This document shows positions 54,251 to 63,955 of a stretch of 64,000 nt of DNA, in pieces. Position numbers and translations under genes: made by a program. Location: NCBI RefSeq assembly GCF_000931935.2, contig NZ_AZAC01000011.1:62001-126000 (forward strand), read 5' to 3'. The number at the start of each line of letters is the position of its first letter. Position 1 is the stretch's first letter. The stretch is from Dethiosulfatarculus sandiegensis. Lineage in GTDB: Bacteria; Desulfobacterota; Desulfarculia; Desulfarculales; Desulfarculaceae. Below the pieces are notes generated by a model. It had not been told where the DNA came from. It saw only the letters and a program-made list of their open reading frames with translations, and searched no databases.

Positions 54251-54886
54251 CCTTTAAGGCAACAGTGAGGTTGGGAACTAACGGGGAGGAGTTGCGGGCA
54301 TGGCCAGAACAGTTGCCGGCCCGGCGGCGTGGGGTTGCTTCCCCTTTTCCGGCCACAGTGAGCAGTCCACACAGGAGAAAGAAGGCCAGCGCCTCTTTAT
54401 AACCACCTGCAGGCAAATGCCGTAAAGCCCACAGTGAATATTCCTGTGCCGTGTCACTTCCTCAAAGCCGAGCGGCCTGGGATAAAAGGCAGGGCCATGA
54501 GGCCTTTGGGATCGCCGCATCTTCAAAACACTTCCCTTGGCAAAGAAAAACCGTAGAACGACTCACAGGCTGTTGAAAAAGACCATCCCGGACTTTTTCA
54601 ATCCCAACCCGGTAAAAACGTGATTTTGCCAGGCTGATAAAAATGCTTGATTTAAAACCGGCACACCTGACTGACTGTTTTTCAACAGCACGTTATTTCA
54701 ACCGGCAGGGAAAAAGGATGCGGACCAGGTCTTAAATGGGATAAGCCCCTTTTCCCCGATCCCCCCTTGGGAGCTTTGGGGCTTTATAAGAAAAAACCCC
54801 GTTATTTAAAAACATAGCACACCTATGATGCAGGCGCCAGTATGGTTCAAGTTGCCTTAGCATCTACACTATATTACAGTAAAGGT
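54251..54886. other. Intergenic region between VTT gene and methyltransferase gene
   Basis: About 600 bp without a credible gene. Apart from the 121-bp inverted-repeat unit, it has a T/A-rich end (54790-54880) likely to carry the methyltransferase promoter. Frames 54171-54416 and 54278-54526 on the minus strand have no ribosome binding site or protein-like composition. Confidence 0.45.
54569..54689. mobile_element. MITE-like element with 12-bp terminal inverted repeats
   Basis: GCTGTTGAAAAA (54569-54580) and TTTTTCAACAGC (54678-54689) are perfect inverted repeats bounding a 121-bp AT-rich, non-coding unit. Inside, TTGAAAAAG near 54573 also pairs with CTTTTTCAA near 54592, so the left end can form either a local hairpin or the terminal pairing. 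No transposase and no clear target-site duplication were seen. Confidence 0.45.
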
Positions 54887-55624
54887 ATGGACAAGATATT
54901 TGACGCAAAAGAACTGGCGGCCTATGAAGCCTGGCTCGACTCCGCCCAAGGGATGCAATACCAAAGTATGACCACAAGGCTTTTGGACACGATTTTGGAT
55001 TGCCGAAAGGGCTGGCGGGTTCTTGATGTGGGATGCGGCCTGGGATTGCATCTAAAGCACTTAAGGCAAAGGGGCCTTTTGGCGCACGGCCTGGACATGA
55101 GCCCTGTGGCTGTCCATATGGCTGCCAAAAAACTGGGGCCTAATTGCGAAATCGACTTAGGCGACGCCCATGATCTGCCCTATGAAGACAACAGCTTTGA
55201 CGCGGTAATCATGATGAACACCCTGGAGCTGGTGGACAGACCCGCCCAGGTGTTGGCCGAGGCCGCCAGGGTTTCAGCCAGCCGCCTTTGCATCATCACC
55301 ATGAACTTCCTTTCCTTTGGGCCGATCACCTGGCGTTATCTCAGCCCTTATAATCCCCTGCAACAAAGAAGGTCTTTCAGCCTGCTTAGCCTGTGGAGGC
55401 TGGTGCGGGAAGTGTTGGGACCGGTTCCCCAGGCCTGGAGCGGGGCCACAACCTGGCCTTCATTACAAGTGGGGCATTGGCCTTTTGCCGGGATGATCGG
55501 AGTCTGCGCCGCAGTCACTCCCCGCTACATGACCAGGCCCCTGATTGTGGAGCCTGCCCGGAATCCTGCGACCCGACCTGCCCACAGCCACGGCAGCGTA
55601 GCTGTTCTGCGCCGGGTGAAGTAG
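54887..55624 (+). CDS. SAM-dependent class I methyltransferase
   Basis: A 245-residue protein. The SAM-binding motif is WRVLDVGCGLGLHLKHL, motif II LLAHGLDMSPVAVHMA, DLPYEDNSFDAVIMMNTLEL is motif III/IV, and a variable C-terminus follows. The substrate is unknown and the family (UbiE/COQ5-like) is broad. ATG 54887 starts at a natural N-terminus (DKIFDAKELAAYEAWL). An upstream in-frame ATG at 54842 is possible, and neither has a strong Shine-Dalgarno. Confidence 0.85.
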   Translation: MDKIFDAKELAAYEAWLDSAQGMQYQSMTTRLLDTILDCRKGWRVLDVGCGLGLHLKHLRQRGLLAHGLDMSPVAVHMAAKKLGPNCEIDLGDAHDLPYEDNSFDAVIMMNTLELVDRPAQVLAEAARVSASRLCIITMNFLSFGPITWRYLSPYNPLQQRRSFSLLSLWRLVREVLGPVPQAWSGATTWPSLQVGHWPFAGMIGVCAAVTPRYMTRPLIVEPARNPATRPAHSHGSVAVLRRVK

Positions 55625-55772
55625 CGCCTTTTTTGTGGGCAAAATTTTAAACACAGTAGTTTGTTTTTTCATTTTTCAGGTATTTATAGAATGCCGGGCC
55701 ATGCTTTGCCAAAAACCCGGGCAATCAATCTTTGCGGTTCACGGTCATAACACAGCAAAAAAGAGAGGCAAG

Positions 55773-56381
55773 ATGAAAACATCCAGGCTATTGGCCTTGG
55801 GCATTGTCTGCGCGGCGGCGACGCTCTTTCTGGGTTGCGGATCACCGGATGCAGTCTCCTATTACCAAAACGAAGAGATCATGGATGATGAAAGGTCCCT
55901 GAACTACCAGCTGACCTACAACACGAACAGCAACCAAATGGTCTTTGACGAAGACTCGTTCACGGCCCGTTTCTCTGTTTTCCCGGATAAAGCCTATAAT
56001 TTTGAGTTCACCCTGATCAATAAAACAGACCGCCCCGTGGTCATAGACTGGAATCTGATCAACTACATCGATTTGGACGGCAGGCCCCACAGCATTATTA
56101 CCGATAATGTGCAATACGGTGATCCGGTGACTGCCCAGCGCCCCACCCGAGTGCAGCCCCAGGGCACAGTGAGCACCCTTTTACGCCCGGCCGACCGGGA
56201 AGAAAGAGACGGAGCCATGCGCCTTTTACCTGCCAGGCACTCGGGCAGGCCGGTGGTTGATTCAGATGATCAATTACTGATGATAATGCCGATAAAGGTG
56301 CTGGGGCAGGTCCGCAACTACCGTTTTTCCCTACCCCTGGGTCAGGTTGAATCGGATATCCCCTGGGACCCGGCCTGGTAA
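55773..56381 (+). CDS. Hypothetical lipoprotein
   Basis: About 202 residues. The signal peptide ends in a lipobox LFLGC, so the mature protein is lipid-anchored. The body has FEFTLINKTDRPVVIDWNLI, reminiscent of beta-sandwich periplasmic proteins, and ends in LGQVESDIPWDPAW. Function unknown. GAGAGGC precedes ATG 55773; an open frame from 55635 is rejected. A hairpin (AACCCCTGG 56433-56441 with CCAGGGGTT 56456-56464) lies downstream and may terminate it. Confidence 0.75.
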   Translation: MKTSRLLALGIVCAAATLFLGCGSPDAVSYYQNEEIMDDERSLNYQLTYNTNSNQMVFDEDSFTARFSVFPDKAYNFEFTLINKTDRPVVIDWNLINYIDLDGRPHSIITDNVQYGDPVTAQRPTRVQPQGTVSTLLRPADREERDGAMRLLPARHSGRPVVDSDDQLLMIMPIKVLGQVRNYRFSLPLGQVESDIPWDPAW

Positions 56382-56432
56382 AACACCGGCTCCCCGCCTC
56401 GTTCGGAAGAGCAGACATACTCTCCCACTGAA

Positions 56433-56464
56433 AACCCCTGGACGGCAAACCCCGCCCAGGGGTT
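56433..56464 (+). terminator. Hairpin after the lipoprotein gene
   Basis: AACCCCTGG and CCAGGGGTT form a perfect 9-bp stem with a 14-base loop. The following AATTTA is a poor T-tract, so termination is uncertain. Confidence 0.45.
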
Positions 56465-56635
56465 AATTTATGGCACATCACTTTTTCTTGGCGCACAAGT
56501 GTTCGCCCATGAGCACGCTGGGCGCATAACAGCTCGTTTTTTAAGGAAATAGCGCTTAAGTCTGAAAAGGCTCCCCAACTGCATGGTCTTTTACCGAATC
56601 GGCATCCACTTTAATGTATTAGGCACCAGTAAAAA

Positions 56636-56857
56636 TCAAACCCATTTACCAGGCCTTTTAGGAGGCTTTTCCGGTTTGGGGCTATATAAAAGACAGGGTT
56701 TGCCGGAGGTTCTCACCACCACCTGCCAGGGAATGGTTCTGGACTGAAACCCCATGGCCTTGCATATATAGGGCCTCTGTTTCTGCCAGGTAAGAGCAAA
56801 ATGCCTGCATTTGAAACAGTTCGGTCGCTTGGTCTGCAATTGCCGCTTCCCTCTCAT
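56636..56857 (-). CDS. Small four-cysteine protein (often annotated as uracil-DNA glycosylase-like, function unknown)
   Basis: A 73-residue protein. Its core CFKCRHFALTWQKQRPYICK, then AMGFQSRTIPWQVVV and SGKPCLLYSPKP, matches a small conserved family in Desulfobacterota with C-x2-C, C and C residues suited to binding zinc. The family is often labelled uracil-DNA glycosylase, but the length and absence of glycosylase motifs make that label doubtful. ATG 56857 lacks a good ribosome binding site. A competing open frame (56682-56870) on the same strand overlaps but is not conserved-looking. Confidence 0.65.
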   Translation of the reverse strand: MRGKRQLQTKRPNCFKCRHFALTWQKQRPYICKAMGFQSRTIPWQVVVRTSGKPCLLYSPKPEKPPKRPGKWV

Positions 56858-57017
56858 AAGCTGAATCCACTATGGAACTGCATTATTATAATACCCCTGC
56901 CGCCCCCCGCAGCCAAGTATAGTATTTTTATAGGAAATAATAGTGGCACTTTTTTATTTGATTCTTATCTTATTAAGTGGTACTAAAAAAATTAACCACA
57001 TTCTTCAGGAGATTACA

Positions 57018-57221
57018 ATGCCGGAAAAGAAGATAAACATTCCCAGTATTGCCTGTGGCCACTGCCTTAATACTGTCAAAACAGAAGTGGGAGAAATTAA
57101 AGGGGTTTTAAAGGTGGAAGGTGATGTAGAGAGTAAGGATGTGACTATCACCTGGGAAGAACCGGCCAACTGGGAAACAATCGCGGCCCTGTTAAATGAG
57201 ATCGGCTATCCAGCTGCATAA
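57018..57221 (+). CDS. Heavy-metal-associated (CopZ-type) copper chaperone
   Basis: A 67-residue HMA domain. INIPSIACGHCLNTVKTEVG has the metal-binding CxxC (CGHC), EIKGVLKVEGDVESKDVTIT and the beta-alpha-beta-beta-alpha-beta pattern. It delivers Cu(I) to the adjacent P-type ATPase. TCAGGAG precedes ATG 57018; the open frame from 56943 is hydrophobic and unlikely. It lies 18 bp before the ATPase gene. Confidence 0.9.
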   Translation: MPEKKINIPSIACGHCLNTVKTEVGEIKGVLKVEGDVESKDVTITWEEPANWETIAALLNEIGYPAA

Positions 57222-57239
57222 ACCCAGGAGGGAGACAAA

Positions 57240-59696
57240 TTGGGTTCAAAACATGTGGAGTTGCCCGTGGTGGGGATGAGCTGCGCCCGCTGCGCGGCAA
57301 ACGTCGAAAGAACCTTACAAAAGAAAACCAACGGGGTTGAACAGGCCAATGTAAATTTTGCCACTGAGTCCGCCTCGATTGATTACGACCCAGAAGTCAC
57401 CGACCTCAAAACCATTGCCCAATCAGTGGAGCAGGCTGGTTTCAACCTGGTTCTACCCCAAGCCACCCGCACCCTTGAGATGCCGGTGGTTGGGATGAGC
57501 TGCGCCCGTTGCGCGGCAAACGTGGAACGCACTTTAAGCACAAAAGTGCCCGGCGTCAAATCGGCCAATGTGAACTTTGCCACGGAAACGGCAACCGTTG
57601 AGTACGCCCCCGGAGAAACCGGGCCGGAGCTGATGGCCGAGGCTGTACACAAAGCCGGATTCGAGTTGGTTGTCCCCGCTGAAGGCGAGGATTCCCTGCA
57701 TGATGTGGAGCAAAAGGCCAGGGAAGAAGAACTAGCCGTCCAAAAGAGGGCCTTTGGGGTGGGGCTTTTATTCACCATTCCACTTTTCATTCTAAGTATG
57801 GGGCGGGACTTCGGGCTTTACGGGGAGTGGGCCCATGCCGCCTGGGTTAACTGGTTCTTCCTGGCTCTGGCCACGCCGGTGCAGTTCTACACCGGCCTGG
57901 GTTACTATATCGGCGGGTACAAAAGCATAAAAGCCGGCAGCGCCAACATGGATGTGCTGGTGGCCCTGGGCTCTTCGGTGGCCTATGTCTATTCCGTGGC
58001 TCTGTTGTTGTTCCCCGGCCTGGGGAGCCATGTCTACTTTGAAACCTCGGCCATGATCATAACCCTGATCAAATTCGGCAAGCTGTTGGAAGCCAGGGCC
58101 AAGGGAAAGGCCTCGGCGGCGATCAAGGCCCTTATGGACTTGAGTCCCAAGACGGCGCACGTGTTGGATGAAGATGGTGTGGAACGGGATATCCCGGCCC
58201 AGGCCGTACAAAAAGGCCAGGTGGTCCTGGTGCGCCCTGGTGAGGCTATTCCCGTAGACGGCGAGATCATCAAGGGTGAATCTTCGGTAAACGAAAGCAT
58301 GATGACAGGTGAGAGCATCCCGGTTGATAAAAAAACCGGTGATACGGTCTTTGGCTCCACTGTGAACCAGGAAGGCGCGCTTAAAATAAAGGCCACAGGC
58401 GTGGGGTCTGAAACAGCCCTGGCCCGCATCATTCAACTGGTTCGCCAGGCCCAGGGCAGCAAGGCCCCTATCCAGCGCCTGGCCGACCAGGTCTCGGCGA
58501 TCTTTGTACCCACCATTATCATCCTGGCCCTGATAACCTTGGGAGTATGGTGGTATGCGGCTGGTGAATTCGTAACCGCCATGATCCGCATGGTGGCGGT
58601 TTTAGTTATCGCCTGCCCCTGCGCCCTGGGTCTGGCCACGCCCACGGCCATCATGGTCGGCACCGGCAAGGGGGCCACCATGGGAATTCTCTTTAAATCA
58701 AGCGAATCCCTGGAAACGGCCCATAGGCTCAAATCCGTGATGCTCGACAAAACAGGCACCATAACCAAGGGTGAACCCGTTCTCACCGATTGGATTCCCT
58801 TAAACGGTAAGGCAGACCAGTCTTTGGCCCTGGCGGCATCGGCGGAAAAAGGCTCGGAGCACCCCTTGGCCAGAGCCGTTCTCAACGGGGCCCGGGAAAA
58901 AGGCCTTGAAATTATGGAACCCGATGAATTCCAGTCCCAGACCGGCAGCGGAGTCCAGGCCAGGGTTAACGGCTCTTTAGTCCGGATCGGCAAGCCCGAC
59001 TGGTTCAACGGCGAAGCCGTGCTGAACCCTGCCCTGAAAAAACAGGTCAACGAGATCGCCTCCCAGGGTAAAACCGTCATGCTGGCGGAGATAGACGGCG
59101 AAATGGCCGGGCTTCTGGCTGTGGCGGATCAGGAAAAGCCCGAGGCAAAAGAAGCCATTGCCAGATTAAAGGAAATGGGCATCACCCCTGTTATGGTTAC
59201 CGGCGACAATGAGCAGGCAGCCAGGGCCATTGCGCGACGAGTGGGTATTGAACAGGTTGTAGCGGGTGTTTTACCCCAAAACAAAGAGGCGGAAGTGAAG
59301 AAGGCCCAGGAAAAAGTGGGCCTGGTGGCCATGGTGGGTGACGGCATCAATGACGCCCCAGCCCTGGCCAGGGCGGATGTTGGCATTGCAATCGGCAGCG
59401 GCACGGATGTAGCCATGGAGGCAGGCGACGTCACCTTGGTGGGAGATGACATCACAGGCGTGGCCAGAGCCATCCGTCTTTCCAAGGCCACCATGCGCAC
59501 CATAAAAGAAAACCTTTTCTGGGCCTTTTTCTATAATATCCTCCTGGTGCCCCTGGCCGCCGGTGCTTTTCACTATGTAAGCTGGATGCCAAGCTTTATC
59601 AGAGACTTACATCCAGCTATGGCTGCCGGAGCCATGGCCGTTTCCAGTTTTACAGTGGTTATGAACAGCCTCAGGCTCTCAACCAAAAAACTCTGA
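57240..59696 (+). CDS. copA: Copper-exporting P1B-type ATPase CopA
   Basis: An 818-residue membrane ATPase. Two N-terminal HMA domains carry CxxC at C15/C18 and C88/C91 ([14 protein letters not shown] in both). About eight membrane helices follow. The actuator has MMTGESIPV, the ion-binding CPC lies in [13 protein letters not shown], the phosphorylation site is [20 protein letters not shown] binds ATP, and [16 protein letters not shown] is the hinge. It pumps Cu(I) out of the cytoplasm. The start is TTG 57240 behind GGAGGGAG. The two HMA domains are near-identical, a likely duplication. Confidence 0.95.
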   Translation: MGSKHVELPVVGMSCARCAANVERTLQKKTNGVEQANVNFATESASIDYDPEVTDLKTIAQSVEQAGFNLVLPQATRTLEMPVVGMSCARCAANVERTLSTKVPGVKSANVNFATETATVEYAPGETGPELMAEAVHKAGFELVVPAEGEDSLHDVEQKAREEELAVQKRAFGVGLLFTIPLFILSMGRDFGLYGEWAHAAWVNWFFLALATPVQFYTGLGYYIGGYKSIKAGSANMDVLVALGSSVAYVYSVALLLFPGLGSHVYFETSAMIITLIKFGKLLEARAKGKASAAIKALMDLSPKTAHVLDEDGVERDIPAQAVQKGQVVLVRPGEAIPVDGEIIKGESSVNESMMTGESIPVDKKTGDTVFGSTVNQEGALKIKATGVGSETALARIIQLVRQAQGSKAPIQRLADQVSAIFVPTIIILALITLGVWWYAAGEFVTAMIRMVAVLVIACPCALGLATPTAIMVGTGKGATMGILFKSSESLETAHRLKSVMLDKTGTITKGEPVLTDWIPLNGKADQSLALAASAEKGSEHPLARAVLNGAREKGLEIMEPDEFQSQTGSGVQARVNGSLVRIGKPDWFNGEAVLNPALKKQVNEIASQGKTVMLAEIDGEMAGLLAVADQEKPEAKEAIARLKEMGITPVMVTGDNEQAARAIARRVGIEQVVAGVLPQNKEAEVKKAQEKVGLVAMVGDGINDAPALARADVGIAIGSGTDVAMEAGDVTLVGDDITGVARAIRLSKATMRTIKENLFWAFFYNILLVPLAAGAFHYVSWMPSFIRDLHPAMAAGAMAVSSFTVVMNSLRLSTKKL

Positions 59697-59709
59697 TCAT
59701 TTCAAGCTG

Positions 59710-59748
59710 AAACCAGCCGGCCGCAAATCTCGCGTGGTCGGCTGGTTT
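59710..59748 (+). terminator. Hairpin after copA
   Basis: AAACCAGCCG (59710-59719) pairs with CGGCTGGTTT (59739-59748). The stem is perfect with a 19-base loop, followed by CAGGAT rather than a T-run beyond the stem's own TTT. Confidence 0.55.
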
Positions 59749-60377
59749 CAGGATAAATCGCAGATCTTTGAACTATGCTGTTTTCTTTTCTCCGTAATGC
59801 CCTTTCCTGTTTTCCCTTAAAGAATTATAGTGACTCAATTCAAGTTATTTTTAAAAATTAGATAATCAGGCTAATAAATAATTAATTAAAACAATATGAT
59901 TAATTATTTACTACCCAATACCGTGATAAAATCTTATCTTTCCTTTAACCATCTTTTTTTTATAGCAATTTTTAAATTATCAAATTATTATTGGGAAGAG
60001 GAGCGTACTTTTTTTGGGGCAGACTAACAGCGGGGCAAAACGCTAAAAAAATACTTCAAACGCTTAAAATCACAACAGGGCCCGTTAGGAGGGGAGGCCG
60101 TATCCCCCCATGATAAACGTGTTTTTGGCTGGTGATCACCAAGTGTGAAGTCAAGCTCTTCGCCCCAATGAAGTAAAAATTATTTTTTTATTGATGACCA
60201 GCAGTTATCAACGATAATCAAAGATCAATTCAAGAAACCGCACCAAGTGGCCGATAAATTAAAATGGAGCGGTGTTTATAAGACGAATAAAGACAATGCG
60301 GCGAATAAAAAAAATATAGGCTGTTTTTATTTAATCTTAAATTCACAAAAACTTTAAACACCAGGACCTGCTTGCCC
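59749..60377. other. AT-rich intergenic region upstream of the GGDEF-EAL gene
   Basis: About 630 bp, AT-rich especially 59820-59990 and 60240-60360. A short GC-rich patch at 60075-60110 (GGGCCCGTTAGGAGGGGAGG then CCCCCC) can pair with itself, but does not match the c-di-GMP riboswitch core. No gene seen. Confidence 0.45.
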
Positions 60378-62573
60378 ATGAGTGACGCTCAAGATTCAGA
60401 TAAAAAATTCAAGGATCAGGATATAGCGGAGATTGTAGCCAATCTTACCGATAACTCTTCCTTGGCCGCTGAATTAGAAGGCGTCACCTCTATTCCCAGC
60501 ACCAACTCTTTGTTTCAGGCGCTCATGGGGCTGGTGGGGCACCCTTGCATTATCTCAAGCTCCCATGAAGGAGCCATACGCGGTCCATGTCTGGAAGCCA
60601 ATCCGCCTGCCTGCCTGTTATTGGGCTACAACAAAAATGAACTCACCGGCATGGAGACAAACCGCTTTATTCGCCTGCCCCAAAAGCCGCCCCGCATCCC
60701 CACCCTATCGGAATCACCGGCTGTTTTTGCGGCCGAGTTTGTCACCAGAAACCAGGAAATCATCCCGGTGAGGCTTAGTTGCTGCCTGCTCTCCCTGGGG
60801 ACGGATCGGGAGCTGGTGGTTATGATGGCCGAAAACAGCGGGGCTTCACTCAATACGGAGAGGGAGCGCAACCTGCAGGCCTGGGCTTTTGACCGCCTGG
60901 GGGTCGCCACGGCGGTTACAGACCACAGGGGGTTAATTTTAAAGACAAATCAAGCCTTCACCCAAATGACAGGCATGAGTCCCCACCAAGCAGTGGGTTC
61001 TTCGCTTAATCTGCACTCCCCGGACTCCACCGACCACAACTACTACAAGCACGTGTGGGAAGCGGCAGCCAGATCGGGAAGCTGGCAAGGCGCCGCGCTT
61101 TTACACGAAATGGTGGAAGGCGAGCGTTTCATCTGGCTGGATGTGGAGCATTTTCCATCCACCGGAAGTCAAAACGCCCACTGTCTGGCCACTCTTAAGG
61201 AATTGGAAGGAAGCCGGCTCAGCAAAAATAAAATTATTCACCTTGCCCATCATGACCCCCTCACCGGCCTGCCCAACCGGGTGCTGTTTTACGAACGCCT
61301 GAAACAGTCTGTGGCCCAGGCCAAAAGGCGCAAAGTTCAACTGGCTGTCCTTTTTTTGGACCTGGACAATTTCAAAACCATAAACGACAGCCTGGGACAC
61401 TCGGTGGGCGATAAGATGCTCAAGACCGTGGGCGCCAGGCTGCTCTCCTGCATGAGGGCCGAGGACACGGTCTCCCGCCTGGGCGGGGATGAATTTGTGG
61501 TTGTGATTCCCGAGATAGCCGAGCCGGAAGACGCGGTAAAGGTGGCCCGGCGAATCATCCAGATGCTTTCCCGCACCATAATATACGAGGGTCATGAATT
61601 GACCCTCAGCGCCAGTATAGGGCTGACAATATTCCCCACCGATGGCGGCGACCCGGAAACCTTAATCAAAAACGCCGATCTGGCCATGTATCAGGCCAAA
61701 AAGCAGGGCAAGCGTCGCTTCCAGCTCTTCAGTCCTGCCATGCACACCAATGTCACCAGGCGTTTGATAATGGAATCCAATCTTAGAAAAGGATTCCAAA
61801 ACCAGGAATTTGTGGTGATGTATCAGCCCAAATTCGATCTGGCCACCGGCAAGGTGGGGGCAATGGAGGCCCTGGTGCGTTGGGACAGGCCGGATCTTGG
61901 CATGGTGTCACCTGCCGAGTTTATTCCCCTGGCCGAAGAAAGCGGCCTGATTGTGCCCCTGGGGGAATGGGTGTTGCGCCAGGCCTGCCTAACCACCAAG
62001 GAACTCAGAAATCAAGGCATGGAAGACCTGGTGGTCTCCATAAACCTCTCCACCAGGCAACTGCTTTGGCAGCACGATCTGGCATCAATGTTGGCGGAAA
62101 TTCTGACCGAGTGCGAGCTTCCGCCCAGCGCCCTGGATTTGGAACTCACTGAAAGCGCCGTGATGCATAACGTCGAAGGGGCCATCGGCACCATGGACGA
62201 TCTGCGTCAAATGGGCATAAGCCTTTCCCTGGATGATTTCGGAACCGGTTACTCTTCTCTTAAGTATTTAAAAAGATTCCCTATAGATGTCCTTAAGATT
62301 GACCGCTCCTTTGTAAAGGGGCTCCCAGACGATCCCAGCGACGTAGCTATTGTGATCAGCATCATATCCATGGCCAGGGCAATGGGGCTCAAGGTTATCG
62401 CCGAAGGGGTGGAGACCATAGACCAATTAAGATTCTTCCTCCATAATGAAGTTGATGAGGTGCAGGGTTTTATCTTCTCCAGGCCATTAGTTAAGAGCCG
62501 TCTTGCCCACGCCCTTAGAGAAAGTGAAGACCTGGCCCGGAAAATCCTATTTGGAGCCAACCAATCCAACTAA
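60378..62573 (+). CDS. PAS-GGDEF-EAL protein, cyclic-di-GMP turnover
   Basis: About 731 residues with no membrane helices. Two PAS-like domains (about 45-155 and 165-275; VTDHRGLILKTNQAFTQMTG) precede a GGDEF domain with intact active site LGGDEFVVVI (diguanylate cyclase) and an EAL domain with intact AMEALVRWD, then LDLELTESAV and DDFGTGYSSL (phosphodiesterase). It may make or break c-di-GMP, or one domain may be regulatory. The start may be ATG 60378 or TTG 60372. An HDOD gene follows. Confidence 0.93.
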   Translation: MSDAQDSDKKFKDQDIAEIVANLTDNSSLAAELEGVTSIPSTNSLFQALMGLVGHPCIISSSHEGAIRGPCLEANPPACLLLGYNKNELTGMETNRFIRLPQKPPRIPTLSESPAVFAAEFVTRNQEIIPVRLSCCLLSLGTDRELVVMMAENSGASLNTERERNLQAWAFDRLGVATAVTDHRGLILKTNQAFTQMTGMSPHQAVGSSLNLHSPDSTDHNYYKHVWEAAARSGSWQGAALLHEMVEGERFIWLDVEHFPSTGSQNAHCLATLKELEGSRLSKNKIIHLAHHDPLTGLPNRVLFYERLKQSVAQAKRRKVQLAVLFLDLDNFKTINDSLGHSVGDKMLKTVGARLLSCMRAEDTVSRLGGDEFVVVIPEIAEPEDAVKVARRIIQMLSRTIIYEGHELTLSASIGLTIFPTDGGDPETLIKNADLAMYQAKKQGKRRFQLFSPAMHTNVTRRLIMESNLRKGFQNQEFVVMYQPKFDLATGKVGAMEALVRWDRPDLGMVSPAEFIPLAEESGLIVPLGEWVLRQACLTTKELRNQGMEDLVVSINLSTRQLLWQHDLASMLAEILTECELPPSALDLELTESAVMHNVEGAIGTMDDLRQMGISLSLDDFGTGYSSLKYLKRFPIDVLKIDRSFVKGLPDDPSDVAIVISIISMARAMGLKVIAEGVETIDQLRFFLHNEVDEVQGFIFSRPLVKSRLAHALRESEDLARKILFGANQSN

Positions 62574-62672
62574 TCCCTTTGACCCATGGCCATATTATGT
62601 ATGAAAATGTTCTTAGATTCAGATGGTTGACCTGGTTGTGACTATGCGCTATTTAGTCAAGGAAAACTAAGT

Positions 62673-63524
62673 ATGAGTTTTAAGTTAAAAAAAATACGAA
62701 ATATCCCAACCCTGCCTATAGTGCTGACTAAGATTCTTGCCACCCTGGACAACCCTTTGTCATCAGCTAAGGACATGGAAAAAATAATAAAAAACGACCA
62801 GGCCCTCACAGCCAAGCTGCTGGCTGTTTCAAATAGCGCCTATTATGGATTTCGCAAGGAAATTACCACCGTGGGAAGGGCCGTGGTTGCCATTGGTTTC
62901 AGTGAGGTTCGCAATATTTGCCTGGGGCTCAGCCTTACCAATTTCCTGCATCCGGCCAACTTTAAAAACAAGGAACTGGCCCAGCTTTTGTGGCTGCATT
63001 CCCTTTCCGTATCCGAGGCAGCCAAACTCCTGGGAGAACAGACCTCAGCCATAGAACCTGAAAAGGCCTTTACCGCAGGCTTGCTGCACGACATAGGCAA
63101 GGTGGTTTTGGCCGCCTTTTTCCCGGATGAAGTGGAGCTGCTTAGAGCCAAAGTAAAAAACGGGGAGATGTCTTTTGAAGAGGCGGAAAAGGCCTTGGAT
63201 ATCTCCCATGAACAGATCGGCTCCGCCCTGGCTGAACAGTGGGAGCTGCCCCCCATGCTGCAGGAGGTTATCGCCAGGCATCACCACCCCACCCCCTCAC
63301 TGACCTACGCCCCCATTGTCTATGCCATTCAACTGGCTGACTTTGTTTCCAGAAACCAGGGATTCAAAGATTCCATCAGACAGGAACCGCCGGAGTTGTC
63401 CCCCAACGCACTGGAAGGAGTGCCGATTGACAAGGCAGGCCTGGTGCGCACCTCCAAGGCGGTAAAGGATCGCACCCCGGCGATTATCGCCCTTTGGAAG
63501 GAATTGATCCAAAACGGCGATTAG
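62673..63524 (+). CDS. HDOD-domain signalling protein
   Basis: A 283-residue protein. The HDOD core is clear: IPTLPIVLTKILATLDNPLS, IIKNDQALTAKLLAVSNSAY, YGFRKEITTVGRAVVAIGF and GLLHDIGKVVLAAFF. These HD-like domains usually lack enzymatic activity and act in signalling, chemotaxis or c-di-GMP networks. It follows the GGDEF-EAL gene on the same strand, 99 bp apart. Confidence 0.9.
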   Translation: MSFKLKKIRNIPTLPIVLTKILATLDNPLSSAKDMEKIIKNDQALTAKLLAVSNSAYYGFRKEITTVGRAVVAIGFSEVRNICLGLSLTNFLHPANFKNKELAQLLWLHSLSVSEAAKLLGEQTSAIEPEKAFTAGLLHDIGKVVLAAFFPDEVELLRAKVKNGEMSFEEAEKALDISHEQIGSALAEQWELPPMLQEVIARHHHPTPSLTYAPIVYAIQLADFVSRNQGFKDSIRQEPPELSPNALEGVPIDKAGLVRTSKAVKDRTPAIIALWKELIQNGD

Positions 63525-63702
63525 ATATTATATCCCGCAACAACAAACTTTTAGCAGTACAGCAGTATCGCATCCCCCCGAAATTTTAGCGGACGGGAGT
63601 TATAGGGGGATGGTTTAGTGCCTTAAAGCGACTGCGAAGCCTGCTTGGTCACAAGCCTCTCCTTTAGCCTCAAGCAAAAGGCAAATGAGCCAACACACAA
63701 AA

Positions 63703-63732
63703 AAGGGGTCGGACCTTTCAATCCAACCCCTT
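63703..63732 (-). terminator. Terminator of the tRNA-Arg gene
   Basis: AAGGGGTCGG (63703-63712) pairs with CCAACCCCTT (63723-63732), with one G-U pair on the minus-strand RNA. On the minus strand the stem runs into TTTTTTGTG, an intrinsic terminator. Confidence 0.75.
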
Positions 63733-63743
63733 GAAATAACATA

Positions 63744-63820
63744 TGGTACGCCTGGAGGGATTCGAACCCCCGGCCCGCGGCTTAGAAGGCCGCTGCTCTA
63801 TCCAACTGAGCTACAGGCGC
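63744..63820 (-). tRNA. tRNA-Arg, anticodon TCT
   Basis: The reverse complement gives GCGCCTGTAGCTCAGTTGG, D-arm, anticodon loop CTTCTAA (anticodon TCT, reading AGA), T-arm GGGGGTTCGAATCCC and acceptor CAGGCGTA with encoded CCA. It is 77 nt with CCA. The first acceptor pair is G-U. Confidence 0.95.
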
Positions 63821-63955
63821 AAGCAACACCCAATTCTAGCGTTTGAACCGATATTGTAAAGTCCAGATTTAAATTTTGATTTATTCCTTGCATATGTCCC
63901 ACTTTAGCACTATATTTTATAGCATCTATAAGTATACCAGTTAGGGAGGACAGCC

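Noticed and set aside
56682..56870. Alternative minus-strand frame overlapping the small CxxC protein
   Set aside because: The other frame carries the conserved cysteine pattern; this one does not.
60060..60130. Possible c-di-GMP riboswitch before the GGDEF-EAL gene
   Set aside because: The GC-rich patch lacks the conserved riboswitch core and tetraloop sequences.
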